A DNA stretch of 64,000 nt from positions 8,680,001 through 8,744,000 of the forward strand of contig CM055612.1 of NCBI GenBank assembly GCA_029379385.1, in the 5' to 3' direction. This DNA comes from Quillaja saponaria. Its lineage: Eukaryota > Streptophyta > Magnoliopsida > Fabales > Quillajaceae. Made by a program: the position numbers and the translations under genes. A model generated the notes under the pieces. The model worked only from the letters and a program-made list of their open reading frames with translations, made no database searches and was not told the DNA's origin. Below are positions 1 to 11,178 of the stretch, piece after piece (the first letter of the stretch is position 1; the number at the start of each line of letters is the position of its first letter).

Positions 1-311
1 GATCATGGTTTATTGGGCTTGATGTTAAACATGTTGATGAAGGGAAGTTTTGCTTCTCATCGTGGTCGGCAGGTCTCTCTCTCACTCTCACTGCAAATGC
101 ATGGATTCCAGTTTTAGAATCATATACCATAAAGCCAGCCTCCAGCCATATCAGGATAATTGAGTAACTTCTACTATAACGATGATCTTCCTACCTAACT
201 ATAATGGAGTATAATAGAAGTTTCACAGTCTTCACGTTGCTTACCCAGATTACTACCTCAAGTATTTGAACATGTTCTTGTCTTTCAGGGGCTATTTGTG
301 CTGGCGTTTGA
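1..311 (+). CDS. 3' end of an unidentified gene (partial)
   Basis: Two exon-like blocks can be joined: bases 3-72 (frame 3, reading SWFIGLDVKHVDEG and on) ending at a donor GCAG|GTCTCT, and bases 289-311 after the acceptor CTTTCAG. The join stays in frame and ends AGAICAGV then TGA at 309-311. No family was recognised in these roughly 30 residues, and the rest of the gene lies before the window. The following AT-rich stretch with no further open frame fits a 3' UTR. The splice sites and frame match are what the sequence shows; that this is a real gene end is inference. It could also be chance coding potential in a UTR. Confidence 0.42.
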
Positions 312-1563
312 ATTTTTTTACCAGCCTTGTGAGCAAACTATAAATGTGGGACGGATATATGAACACACGGTTTTCTTAGATTTAGTCTACAGGAAGTTGA
401 GCTGTTCTTAGAGAAATCCCTTTGAAATTGGTTTCGGATTCATGTCATCAAGCGGAATAGTTTCTGTTCACCTCTGGAACACTTGTCAGGCAGGTGGGTT
501 GGACCTTCAACGGACAGTTTTGATGGGATAGAATGTAATGCAACACAGTCCAACAGAAGTTCAGGTGAAATTTTGGAGTTTCATTTTAAATGATATGTAT
601 CCTATCTCAATTGTATACACCTATTTTTGGCCTCATGGCTTCGATTTTAATTGAAATGATTCGTAAATGTTATAATTTAATTTAAAAGGGTTTATGAAGT
701 GTTTCTTTGGTTATTTAATTTTCTGAAACGGTGAAACTCGTGGAAACTCAGTTTTTTGAGTTAGCAAAAACAAAAAAGGTAACAAAAGAAAAGAAAAGAG
801 AAAAAAGCAGTTTCCCGTTGTATTTGTTAAACAGCATTTTGCTCTTGGTCTAGACTTATTTTTAAACATTGGACATTGGATCTACTGGGAGGCTTAAAAC
901 TTTGTTTTGGTATTATGATACCATGTTAGAACTTTACTTTTAAAACTAATCAATTAGTTTTTAGACGTTAGTCTCATCTACTTATATATATTGTAACTAA
1001 TTAATTAGTGTTAAAACGTTGGTCTCATCTACTTATATATATTGTGAAGTAATGTGAAAGTTATCATATTGACAATATGAAAACAATTCTCTTTTCTTAA
1101 AATATAATATTATGTATTTTATAACAATAAATGAAATATATATTTTCAACAAAAATTGAAAGAATTCTTCCGTATTACCATGCCATAAATTTAAACAGCT
1201 TGTACAAATTAATTAATTTTTAATAGAGTTAATAGGTATTAATTATTAGCATATGGGAGAATTCATTTTGTAAAAATAGAAAGTAGCAAAAAGTTTGGTA
1301 ATTTTTATGAGGTTCATAATGAGTAGTTTTGATTGAATATAATATTTACATAAGTAACTTGATTATAATTGAAGAAATGATAAAATAACAGGGGGCACCA
1401 TGATCAATGGTTACCTTGCAACAAAGCACAAGCTTGTAATATATATACCCAGTTGTAATACACAGATAAACTCCCTAAATTCTGGCTGAAGTAGTATAGA
1501 TGTGTAGAGATTGTTGGTTCAGTTTGGTCTAGTATCCATTAGCAATCAACCCAGCGTCTACAA
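312..1563. other. 3' flank and AT-rich intergenic DNA
   Basis: No gene is seen. The first 300 bases may be 3' UTR of the partial upstream gene. The stretch holds a short direct repeat at 967-1045, two copies of about 28 bases sharing GTCTCATCTACTTATATATA, offset by 51 bases. The rest is AT-rich. Confidence 0.5.
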
Positions 1564-2036
1564 GGCTCTATTTGGAAGTTTGAACGATAAGGAGATGGGA
1601 GTAAATGGAAAGAAAAGAAAAGAGAGTAAAGAAAAAATAAAATTTATTATTTTTTTCATTTATAATTTAAAAAATTAAAAGAAGAAGAAAGAAAGATATA
1701 AAATACTTGTTTAAAAGTTTAATAAAAATATAAGAGAAAATGTATTATAAATATTTTTATGATTATGTCTTTAAAATATTTTATTGAAATAAAAAAAAAA
1801 ATAGAGATATATTAATCATAACATGCAAAGATTAGGATTATAATATACTTTCTGTCTTTCTAAATCTTTCTAATTTAGAGAAATTAAAAAAAAATAGACG
1901 TTGAAAGGATTTGGAGGGTATTGCATGTACTGTTTCATTTTCTCGTTTTTGCAAAAAACTCTCAAACGAAAGAAAAGAATCTGTACCCTCTCTTTTCATT
2001 TCCTCTCCATTTATACTCCTCCATCCAAATAGACCC
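1564..2036. mobile_element. MITE-like element with about 50-bp terminal inverted repeats
   Basis: The left end reads GGCTCTATTTGGAAG and continues into a purine-rich stretch (AGTAAATGGAAAGAAAAG). The reverse complement of the right end reads GGGTCTATTTGGATGG and continues similarly (GTATAAATGGAGAGGAAATG). The interior is AT-rich and non-coding. Flanking triplets CAA (1561-1563) and TAA (2037-2039) could be a diverged 3-bp target duplication as in PIF/Harbinger MITEs, but they do not match exactly, so the superfamily is uncertain. Confidence 0.55.
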
Positions 2037-2169
2037 TAAGTAAAAAAAAACAAGCTGCATCATAAGTATAAACCACCGTTGATTCAACTGGTGCCTCTCT
2101 TCTATACATACAACTACTTCATAAGTAGAAAAATACACACAGCATACAGCATTACACATCAAAGTATGC

Positions 2170-5100
2170 TCATGATGAGCTGTTGTTAAGGAAATATGCT
2201 AGTGCCTTGTCCGTGTCATTGTCATTCATGAGCAAGGCTTCACAGACACTGCTTGATGAAAATCCCATTTCTCGCAGAATGGTGTACCCGTTGACAAATT
2301 CCCGAACCTAACAAAGTGTAAAATTAAAAGAATTATGTTCACGATCCTATTTTTCAAAACCACCATATCTCATCATTACTAGGGCAGCAACGGTAAAGTT
2401 GTTCCTGTGGTGACATGTAGGTCACGGGTTCGAGGCGTGGAAACAGCCTTTTTGCAAAAATGTAAGGGAAAGGCTACGTACATGTGCGCCCACCCTCCCC
2501 CTATCCCGCAATAGCCGGGGAGCACTTTGTGCACCGGGTGAGCCCTTTTTACTAGGGCAGCAAAGCACAATTAAAGAAATTGACAAGACATCCCATATAG
2601 ATTGAGTTTCAATCAGATTAACCAGATCTAAACCACACACAAAAAAAGAAAAAGACAAAAAAAAAAAGGACCAATTAATATAGTTTCATCCCCAGAAAGT
2701 GATATTTATGTCAAGCTTTGGAAGGTAATGTGATTAGTCTGAGGTGAGATGACGGGTAAAATTATCCTAACAAATAAATAATGTGAATAACCTTTCTTCT
2801 TCCATTCCCCTGGTATATCATGAACTTAGTGACAAACCTTGCTTCAGCTTAGAGTAAGCATACATATCAACCTTCACCATTAGAAAGAAATATTAGACTA
2901 CATACGCTTAGTCTATAAGCAATGTTTCAAACTCCTAACTGAAGCACCCCCAGAACTGTGAGAGAAAGAGGAAGACCAGGTCAAACCAGACATAATATAA
3001 AGTTTGTGTAAGGTACATTGTAAATAAATGGATACATAACAATAAATTTGACAGCAGCTGTTTTCTATTTTTAGTTTATATTTTGATGAAAGCAACCAAA
3101 ATGTTTTATATGATATAAATGTAATAGTAAATAACCAAGCTCATTAATTTTGTAAACCAGTAAATCTGCTCGAATTTTAGTTTTAACTACCAACAGATTA
3201 CATAGGGGGATTGCAGTTCTGATCTCTGCTCGAGGAAATGACAGAAGTCAACTAAAAGTATTCAGCAGTAGAAGATATGCGCCCCCCTCCCCAAGGGGAG
3301 GCGGGGGGGGGGGGGGGGGGGGGTGGTGGGGGGGAGGGGAAGAACTCCACAATCTAGGTAAGAACACAAGTCTCAACCAAAAGTCCAAGTCAAATGCATA
3401 ATGATCAGAATTTTCAGCAACCCCATTATTTTTATACAGCCTACATAGCTGATTGGAGATCAAGCATACTCAAAAAACATAACAGTAGTAATTTTCACTA
3501 ACCCGTCAATTGTAGATCAAGTTATTATAGATGCATAGTGGCTCAATCTTATATTATACCTTTGATGGATCATCTCCATAATTCACAACTGCAATAGGAA
3601 CAGCTTCTCGGCTAAGCCCCAAGGCAACATATTTGCTCACTATGGAATCTGCAGTAGAACCCTGCAATGGAAAATTGGAAATTGTGGATACTGTTCATTA
3701 TGCAGATAGCTAAGTTCATAAACCTTTTTCAGCAGGGCCAAAAAAGATTACTAAGATAACATATCAGACAAAAGATTTTAGAAATTAAAATGACATGTAA
3801 GAAATAACAGATAATATAAACAGAAACCTATAAAGTAAGTCATCAAACATCCATTAACAAAGATGATAGCTTCTCAAACAATAGCTAAAACAAAAATTTC
3901 CCCCACAACCACAATTAGCACAACCTGTAGTCCTGTACCAGCATAAACTAAAACTTCTTGATTTCTTAAAAGAAGAAGTATACCATGGATGGCGTTGACT
4001 CAGAAGCCTTAGATGGAAGGTTTTCCAACCCAAGCCTGCTCCAGTTTGGGCTTTCCTTCTCTATTTCAGCTAAAACTTTCCTCTCAAACTCAAAATTAAA
4101 TTGGAAGTTGCTCCGAGGAATCTCTCCAATATGTGGTGATATATTGGGCTACAAAATTGACAAACCCACTCAAATTGCTTTAGCGTAAAGCAAATCAAAC
4201 GGTGCTACAATAATTCAGGCAGGAAATATGAATAGAGGAAAACAACCACGTAAAGCAACATGTAAGCCGGTAAAGTTGCAGTTAAAATTAAGCAAAATTG
4301 GGTTTCTATTTGCATAAACTATAATACAACAACATAAGAATAATTTTCTGAAATTCCCCTAAGATGGTCACAATACCAAAATCTCAAATCTATAAAGCAT
4401 CAAAACTTCTAGTTAGTACTGCGTACTATTATGTGAAGCACAATTTGACACAACACCACATTACACTTAAAGTAAATGGTAGAAAATCATTTTGAACTTT
4501 CTCATATCGCTGCTTGATGTCCATGCTTCCTAGTCTCAACTTATAAAAGATAAGAAAGAAGAAATAGAAAATGGAACAAGTGCTAGATAGATTAACAACA
4601 ATCTAATTCTCATTATTCAAAAGAAAAGGAAAAAATTTGAAAGTTGAATAGACCTGAAACTTTAATGAAGATAGTTTGAACTATGCAAGAGCTAAACATA
4701 CTTCATAAGAGGTGTACATCAGGAGAGGGTTGGATGCTGTTGCTACATCTTGAAATGGCTAAAAAGTTGTTTTCAGCAAACATAAAGGTGAAAAATGAAG
4801 TTCAGAATAGAAAATGTGCCCAAAGGTCTTCATGATTTTTCTCAATCAAGGCTTGGTAAGAACATGAGATTCTAACGCATAATACAGATATTGGGAAACA
4901 CATCAGAAAAATCAATCAAGATATTTGTTGGATAAGAATCCAGCAAGTTTGCCCGATCATAAGCATAGTTCACGCAACTAGATGTGATTTACCAATGCCA
5001 AAATAAACATATCATCAAGTACATCAACCTTATAAAGTTATAATGACTCTTTTAAGTGTCAAAGCATATGCATTCACAAAATAGTATCATTAGTATTGAG

Positions 5101-6130
5101 AAGTAAACTATAAACCAATACTTTCTCTATTGATGCCAGATATTTCAGTTCAAATAAACGCCAACAATCATAAACTGAAATATGCTTTTACCTTACTTCT
5201 CAATACCAATGTGTGACAATGTGCATGCTTTGACACTTAAAAAGAGTCATAATAAGGTTGATGTGTTTGTTGAGATTGAGATGTTTATTTTGGTATTGGT
5301 AAACCACATCTAGTTGCATGATCTATACTTTATTATTTGCAATCGACTAGATTTAAACCGATACTTTCTCTACTAATGCCAGACTCAGTTAAAACAAACA
5401 CTAACACTAACAAACATAAACTGAAATCTTACCGGCAGAGTAATCCGATATTCTGGTATTATAGCAACCCTAATGCCCAATCCTGCTGCCAATTCAATAA
5501 GAAAAAAAATACAAATAATGATTTTTTTTTTTATTTTTTTTATATAACAAAATGGGTAGATCAACATTTTGTTTACCTAAATAAAAACTGAGATAAAGGT
5601 GGATCACTTTTCGTGTATTTGATCAACAATTAGGTCTAAAATCAGGAATTTAATTTAATTTAGTATACAATATAACCCTAATCAGACAACGATGGGAGAA
5701 GCGAAGAGGAAAATGAATCAAGTATAGCGCTTCATTTTGATGAGAGTTCAAAACTTTCCAATATAACGGGGGATACAAAACTCATCCATTAAAATAATTG
5801 GGAATTTCATTTTCTACTTCACACACAACAGCGCGAAAGATTCTCTCTTTCGTTAGTTTCGCTTTTTCACAAAGAAAAAGACAAAATCCAATTGAAAGCA
5901 GAGGGGGAAGAAGACTTACAACAAGATGAAGGAGAAGAAGTCTGATGATGTAGTGATGGACGGCCGACAGAAGGGACTCCGTCGTTCCCGGGTTGACTGA
6001 CCTTAGGGTATAAAGACGGTCCGTACATCGGATGGCTCGCCGGTGACGATGAAGATGACGTGGCTGGACGGAACATTGGGATGTGTGAGTCGTAAGGTGG
6101 ACCTGACCTGTTCCTGAAATCGTAGTCCAC
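2170..6130 (-). CDS. UBA-domain (ubiquitin-associated) protein
   Basis: Five exons on the minus strand join without a frame break: 6130-5920, 5485-5433, 4148-3984, 3661-3560, 2307-2170 (669 nt, 222 codons plus TGA). All junctions are GT-AG. The N-terminal part is Ser/Pro-rich with HPMYGPSLYPKV; a middle block reads GLGIRVAIIPEYRIT and FEFERKVLAEIEKESPNW; the C-terminal 75 residues form a UBA-like helical region (SKYVALGLSREAVPIAVVNYGDDP, then REMGFSSSSVCEALLMNDND, ending NNSSS). The order resembles a small plant family of UBA/EF1B-like proteins (Arabidopsis At5g53330 type, from memory). A role in binding ubiquitin is expected from the domain only. Oddity: the codon where relatives appear to start (M-DYDFRN) is GTG at 6130-6128. 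An in-frame TAA lies upstream and the first in-frame ATG is at 6076-6074, so the start is uncertain. Confidence 0.85.
2391..2550 (+). mobile_element. tRNA-derived SINE with intact target duplication
   Basis: The element lies in the last intron of the UBA gene, antisense to it. It carries a pol III B-box-like stretch (GGTCACGGGTTCGAGGC, around 2420) and the body GGAAACAGCCTTTTTGCA ... AAGGCTACGTACA ... GTGCACCGGGTGAGCCC, then a T-rich tail. This body is typical of a plant SINE family that I recognise by its motif order. It is bracketed by a perfect 13-base direct repeat ACTAGGGCAGCAA at 2378-2390 and 2551-2563, the expected target site duplication. Length is about 160 bp. Open frames across it are accidental. 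Confidence 0.85.
3302..3340 (+). repeat. G-tract (21 G run plus G-rich tail)
   Basis: An uninterrupted run of 21 G at 3303-3323 is followed by GG, G7 and G4 blocks separated by single bases. It lies in the fourth intron of the UBA gene, where the transcript would carry C instead. It could form a G-quadruplex on the plus strand. Confidence 0.9.
4973..5319. repeat. Large imperfect foldback inside an intron
   Basis: Left arm 4973-5107 and right arm 5192-5319 are inverted copies. Shared blocks include CAACTAGATGTG, CCAAAATAAACAT, ACATCAACCTTAT, TAAGTGTCAAAGCAT and TATTGAGAAGTAA. The spacer 5108-5191 is itself a direct copy of 5341-5431, the DNA immediately after the exon 2 donor of the UBA gene. 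The arrangement implies a local duplication with inversion rather than a simple transposon. The transcript could fold into a hairpin of more than 100 bp. Confidence 0.75.
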
Positions 6131-7089
6131 GACTAACCAGCAAAGCGAGTGGAAATAAGCGAGAGACCTGAGTTTCGGAGGGTCATCTGACAAGGAGGGT
6201 ACGTATTACTGTTGGCTCTTGCGTAGACTAGACTTGCGGAAGAAGGTTCGAAGCTAATTGGATTAACTAGAAATCCATGTCCCTTTCATGCAATGAAAGT
6301 GAATTGGAATTCTAGTGTTGGATTCTATTTTTTAAATTGGCTTAAAATTCTTATATTGAAATCAAGAAATAACTATACAACATCCATTCAATTCTTATAG
6401 ACAAATCTTAATAATTATAAAATTATAATTTAAATTCCTTTCCATTCTAAAGTTGGCTGAAACAATACTAAAATCTAAAAGTTAAAAGAAAATTGATAAT
6501 TCACTCCCTAATATGGTTGAAATGTTACAAGATAAATTTAGAAAAAAATACTAAAAAGTCATGCTTTTAGCTTAAAAGTTATCCAAAAAAAAATTTATAT
6601 TTATTTTTTAAAATGTTTAAAAAAATATAAGTATATAAATCTAATCATTAATTTGAATTTTAAATAAGTTCAAATATTCAATAAAAATAAAATTGAAGAG
6701 TGCCTATATGGTTAGTTGTTTTTTTTTCCCTTCACATAGTAATACATCATGTTAGCCTTAAGTTTTTTTTTTTTTATAATCTTTTTCTAATAAAATGGGA
6801 TAGAATTCTTTTACAAATATATAAAAAAAAAAATTTACGTAAATTGTCAAAGAATAAAAAATTTATAATTATCACTAAAATCTAATAAGTCATATCATAA
6901 CTTTATTTGGCAAAATATCATGCCTTTAATTTTCATTTTAAATAAAACTTATGCAAATTTCAACTTTTTTTATTTACCATTTTGACTCATTATAATTATT
7001 ATTTTTAAACTTGTATGTTAATTATGTAGATTTAAAAAAAAAAATTGATAACATAAATTTAAAAAATCAATCAAGAACTGCGGGAGATA
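6131..7089. other. Upstream flank of the UBA gene, then AT-rich DNA
   Basis: The first 150-250 bases (to about 6300) are moderately GC-rich and probably contain the leader and promoter of the UBA gene. Beyond that the DNA is AT-rich with long A and T runs, and no gene is supported. Confidence 0.4.
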
Positions 7090-10000
7090 ATTGTCACACC
7101 CCTCATGGAGGCATGAATGTGCAGAGGTTGGATAATCAAACCTCCGTAATCCTGAATTAAAAAAAAGGTAACAATCACAACTTTTGACCCAACTAAAGAA
7201 TAATAGTAACTTTTATAGAATAAAAGTTCACTGTAAAAGTTTATTTTTCTGAAACAACTAACAACTTATTGAAAATTTATATAACATGTATGTGTTCCTA
7301 ATTCCACACAACGACACGAGGGCCATTATCTAAACTATTACATCATACAAAATTAAACATTCTACTATTCTAGTGTGACTGCAACTTTCATCCTTAGATT
7401 CAAGTCTGAGATTATAGAAAATACCTTGCCGTACTATGTCGGCAGGTCAACAAACTCGGTGATGTCATACATTGGATTCCTGAAAAAAAATATTATCCAT
7501 GAGAGAAATGAGTTTTATGGACTCCGTGAGTGAAAAATTGTACCCAAAGAATACTAGCATCACCCAACACAAACGTATGATATATATAATAACCTCATGT
7601 AACATTGTTCATACCTTAATTCGCATCACACCTATATATTATAACCGTCTTCAATTCACAATTTACATGAAACACAGGATCACAACTTAATCAGAGCAAT
7701 CATATCAAACAAAATAACCAAAGGGCTAACGAGTGACCCAGCCCTGCATAATATTATCACCCCTACAAGGCATTTATGCGCCCGCATAACAAATTGATCT
7801 CCGTACACAATCTATCCTATCGAGGCTGAGCACTCCATTTAAACAAAACATTTATCACAAATAGAATTTTTCTTTAATAATTTTAAATCAGAACATCCTA
7901 AGTGCAGTTGAATTTTTATTTTCGGAGATAAAAACCACTTTTCATAAAATCTCACTTTGTTGGCCCTTATTAACCACAACCAATGTCAAACACAGCAATC
8001 AATATCAAACCAATATAATTTAAATAAATTACTAAAATACTTTACTTGCTTATTTTCCATATATCATCCACATTCAAATAAACATATAATTATACATAGT
8101 AATCTAGCCCCTAAAAGCATCAATTAACCACTCACCAGGAATCGATTCCACTCATCATTCACATTTGCATCCACGAGTCTCATCAGGTCCACATTAGAAT
8201 TTAGAACTGAAATTCATATTTTCAAATAATACTTAGTTCATAAACATTATTGTTATACTCTTTTACTTACTAAACTTATATCTCCACTTATATATGTTTA
8301 TTTATGTAAGTTTTCCTTTAAGCTATTACATGTCAATTAATATGGATTAAACTTTAGGTGATAAGGTTAATAATGAAGAGACGTTTTAAATATCTTGACA
8401 AAACATATGGTATGAGGAACCATTAGAAAAGAATAGAAAGGATTTAGTGAGTTAAAAATGTTAAAACTGTCCAAACTTGAGGTTTGGACCAGTGTCCACT
8501 TTAACAATCATAACTTCCTCCAGGAAACTCCGAAACCAGTTTCGTAAAATTTATAAAATACTAGACACATGTAGCTTTATAATGGTATATCATTTGTAAT
8601 TTTTAGATTTGTATATCAATACAGTTTATTGTTTGAAGTTGCATCAAATTATGCAACATGCAAGATTTTGACAACTCTGACCTTACATTAGTTAATTGAA
8701 CATAACCTTCTCTAGGGAAAACGAAATCCAATTCCGTTTGTTGGGTTTATTAATAGACAAGTATATCTATCTTTATTATTTAGAAACTTTTTCTAAAATC
8801 AGTATTGAACCCACTCAATTTCTTACATGAAATCCTGTATGAACCAGCTGAAGTCTAACGGCTCTAACTCATAGCATACTTAGAACCAATATACGAAATT
8901 TTGTAGAAAATATCTCAATACCATAAGCTACATTTTATCTTTTGAGCCCTTAATTTAATTCTGCTCCAAAGACACTTGAAATATTTAGTTTCTTTCACCC
9001 ACAAACTCTGCCCCTGCACCCGTTCACCCCTTCACAACCACTTGACTCTCATTATATGTGTATATAAACACACACATACATACATATATACACCTCTCCC
9101 AATATTTCAACATAACTTCGCAAGTCCGATCATATTCATTTTGGACTATGCTCTTTTATCTAAATATTTTGCCTTAAATATGTTTACGTGTCATAACCAG
9201 TATTTGTTCACCTTTTAATTCTTAAACTATCTGTTTCCTACCTTTTTCAAGAGTCTTCCTCACTGTATCTAATATGTATCGTTTCCAAGGTTGGTTTTGA
9301 TATCTAAGATTAACTCTAAACAAATATTTAATTAATTCTAATCTCAATAATAAACTTGAATATGTTATACAAAATTATAACAAATTCCAATTTCAGCTTA
9401 AACTTAATGTTCCAAAAGCCAAAAATTACCTTTCAAATTTTTCAAGTTGGCTATTTCACCAAGAAAGCCAAAGATCATGAGGTGGTCTTTTTATTGTCTA
9501 GCAGCCTTAATAACCTATTGCTCTACACGCCACAAGAACAAGCTCCAAAAACAGGGGTGGCCAACGCCCAAAACAAGGAGAAATGTCACGCACAAAATGA
9601 AGGAATTCATGGCTGCACAAGAGCTACCCAAAGCAGAGCAAAAGAAAGGAAATGATAGCCATACCAAAAATACAGCCACAAAACAGGAAGAAGGAAGCAA
9701 GACACGGCAGCCTTGAAGTGAGTAGCTGCTATCTCGGCTCCTCCACACAACAGCCAAACTTCATACCGCTAAGATGGTAGACTAAACTCACGGCTGCAAA
9801 ACCACTCAGGAGCAAACAACAAAACGAAGTTGAACCAGTAAAGCTGCTGCAATTTCCAAGATGAAAAGCTATGGCTGCTCCAAGGAAGAGAACGGCCATA
9901 CATAAATCAAAGAGAAAGCAAAACTATGGTTCTATCAAGAGGAGGCCTCGGCAGTGTGAAGAAAAAAGGAGAAGGAGCTGGAATTTTTTTGTGAAGAAAG

Positions 10001-10130
10001 AAGAGGAAACAAAACACAAGAGGTGAGATTGGAGTGGCCGAAAGGTCGGTTAACAAGGGTAGAGAAAAGTAGGATAAAACAAATAAATAAAGGAATAAAA
10101 TATTACAATTAATTTGGTCTAGGGTCACTA
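7090..10130. repeat. Unclassified repeat-like region without a gene
   Basis: No open frame with recognisable protein is present. The texture differs from the surrounding AT-rich DNA. It includes GTCACACCCCTCATGG at the left, a stretch about 8500-8560 (AACTTCCTCCAGGAAACTCC), and a mixed-composition block 9440-10060 with several short overlapping frames on both strands. This resembles the non-coding part of an old LTR-type or non-autonomous element, but no terminal repeats or protein domains were found by eye. Confidence 0.3.
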
Positions 10131-11178
10131 TCTACACAAGTGGTGTAAATCAAATCTATTTATATGTATATATTAAATTTATTGTTTTCTAATTTATGGT
10201 TTTTTTAATACCTTAATTTCATTTATCATTAAAAATTACATAAGATAAAGTATAACTTAGCATATGTGGTAGAGATTTAGTCTTAGCATATAGTATATAT
10301 AAATTCTTATTATATGTATGTGTTAAATGTATGATTTACATTTATTCTTGATTGTATATGTATATATATATATATATATATATAAATTATATTGTTTATT
10401 TATTTAATTTATTTATTTTTATAATGAAAGTTGTATGATTTAAATTTATTCTTGTTCGTTACTGGGTTATAGCAATAATGACAAGTGCTTAAAATAGAAA
10501 TGGTAACTATTTATGTCATCCTAACTAATAAGTTGTAATCTACCTAATTTTATTAGATAGAAGAATTGGAATTAGTTTAATAATTTTATTACAAATTTAA
10601 TTAGCATTCAAATTCAAATTAATTTATATTTCATTAAAAACTTAAATAACAAGTTTTTGTTTTTTTTCACTTTATTACCAAATTGCCTTAACAAACTCAA
10701 ATATTTAATATTTTATTTAATTTCAAAATTTTAAATCATACATCATACAAAACTATTCAATTCAAATTTCTTCCTATTCTCAATCAAATATGAATCAAAT
10801 TGAACAAGAAAGTCTCCTAGTCAAACCAAATCTCATTTCAACATCTTCATAGCAGAGTCTTTTTAAATATTTCAGTCTACAGTATCAGAAATAATAAGAC
10901 CAGCATAAAAATATAACTCTTAATGAAAAGACCTCCATGGCAGGATAACACCGTCATTTTTTCACTATCATGAACAAGCCAAAGATAATTAAAATAGAGA
11001 AACAAATCAAATAGAAGGAACAACTATTTCACCTAATATACACAAGGATCTACAACTGTCTATGCCTTTTTTGGCCCACAAAAAGGGATACCTTATATTC
11101 AACAAAACATATACCTGAAAAGCACACTTTATATGTTACATACATATTCCAATACAACAGAGATTGAGGGTTACATAT
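10131..11178. other. AT-rich intergenic DNA with TA microsatellite
   Basis: A (TA)n tract lies at about 10358-10384. Otherwise the stretch is AT-rich DNA without supported genes. The last few hundred bases (from about 10850) probably contain the 3' UTR and flank of the hAT-derived gene on the minus strand. Confidence 0.45.

Noticed and set aside
2379..2658. Minus-strand open frames of 63 and 78 codons.
   Set aside because: They lie across the SINE and are accidental.
6074..6193. A longer N-terminus for the UBA protein beginning at 6193.
   Set aside because: The codon at 6193 is TTG, not ATG, and TAA lies a few codons further upstream.
9356..9757. Overlapping frames of 80-99 codons on both strands.
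   Set aside because: No recognisable domain; the region is repeat-like.
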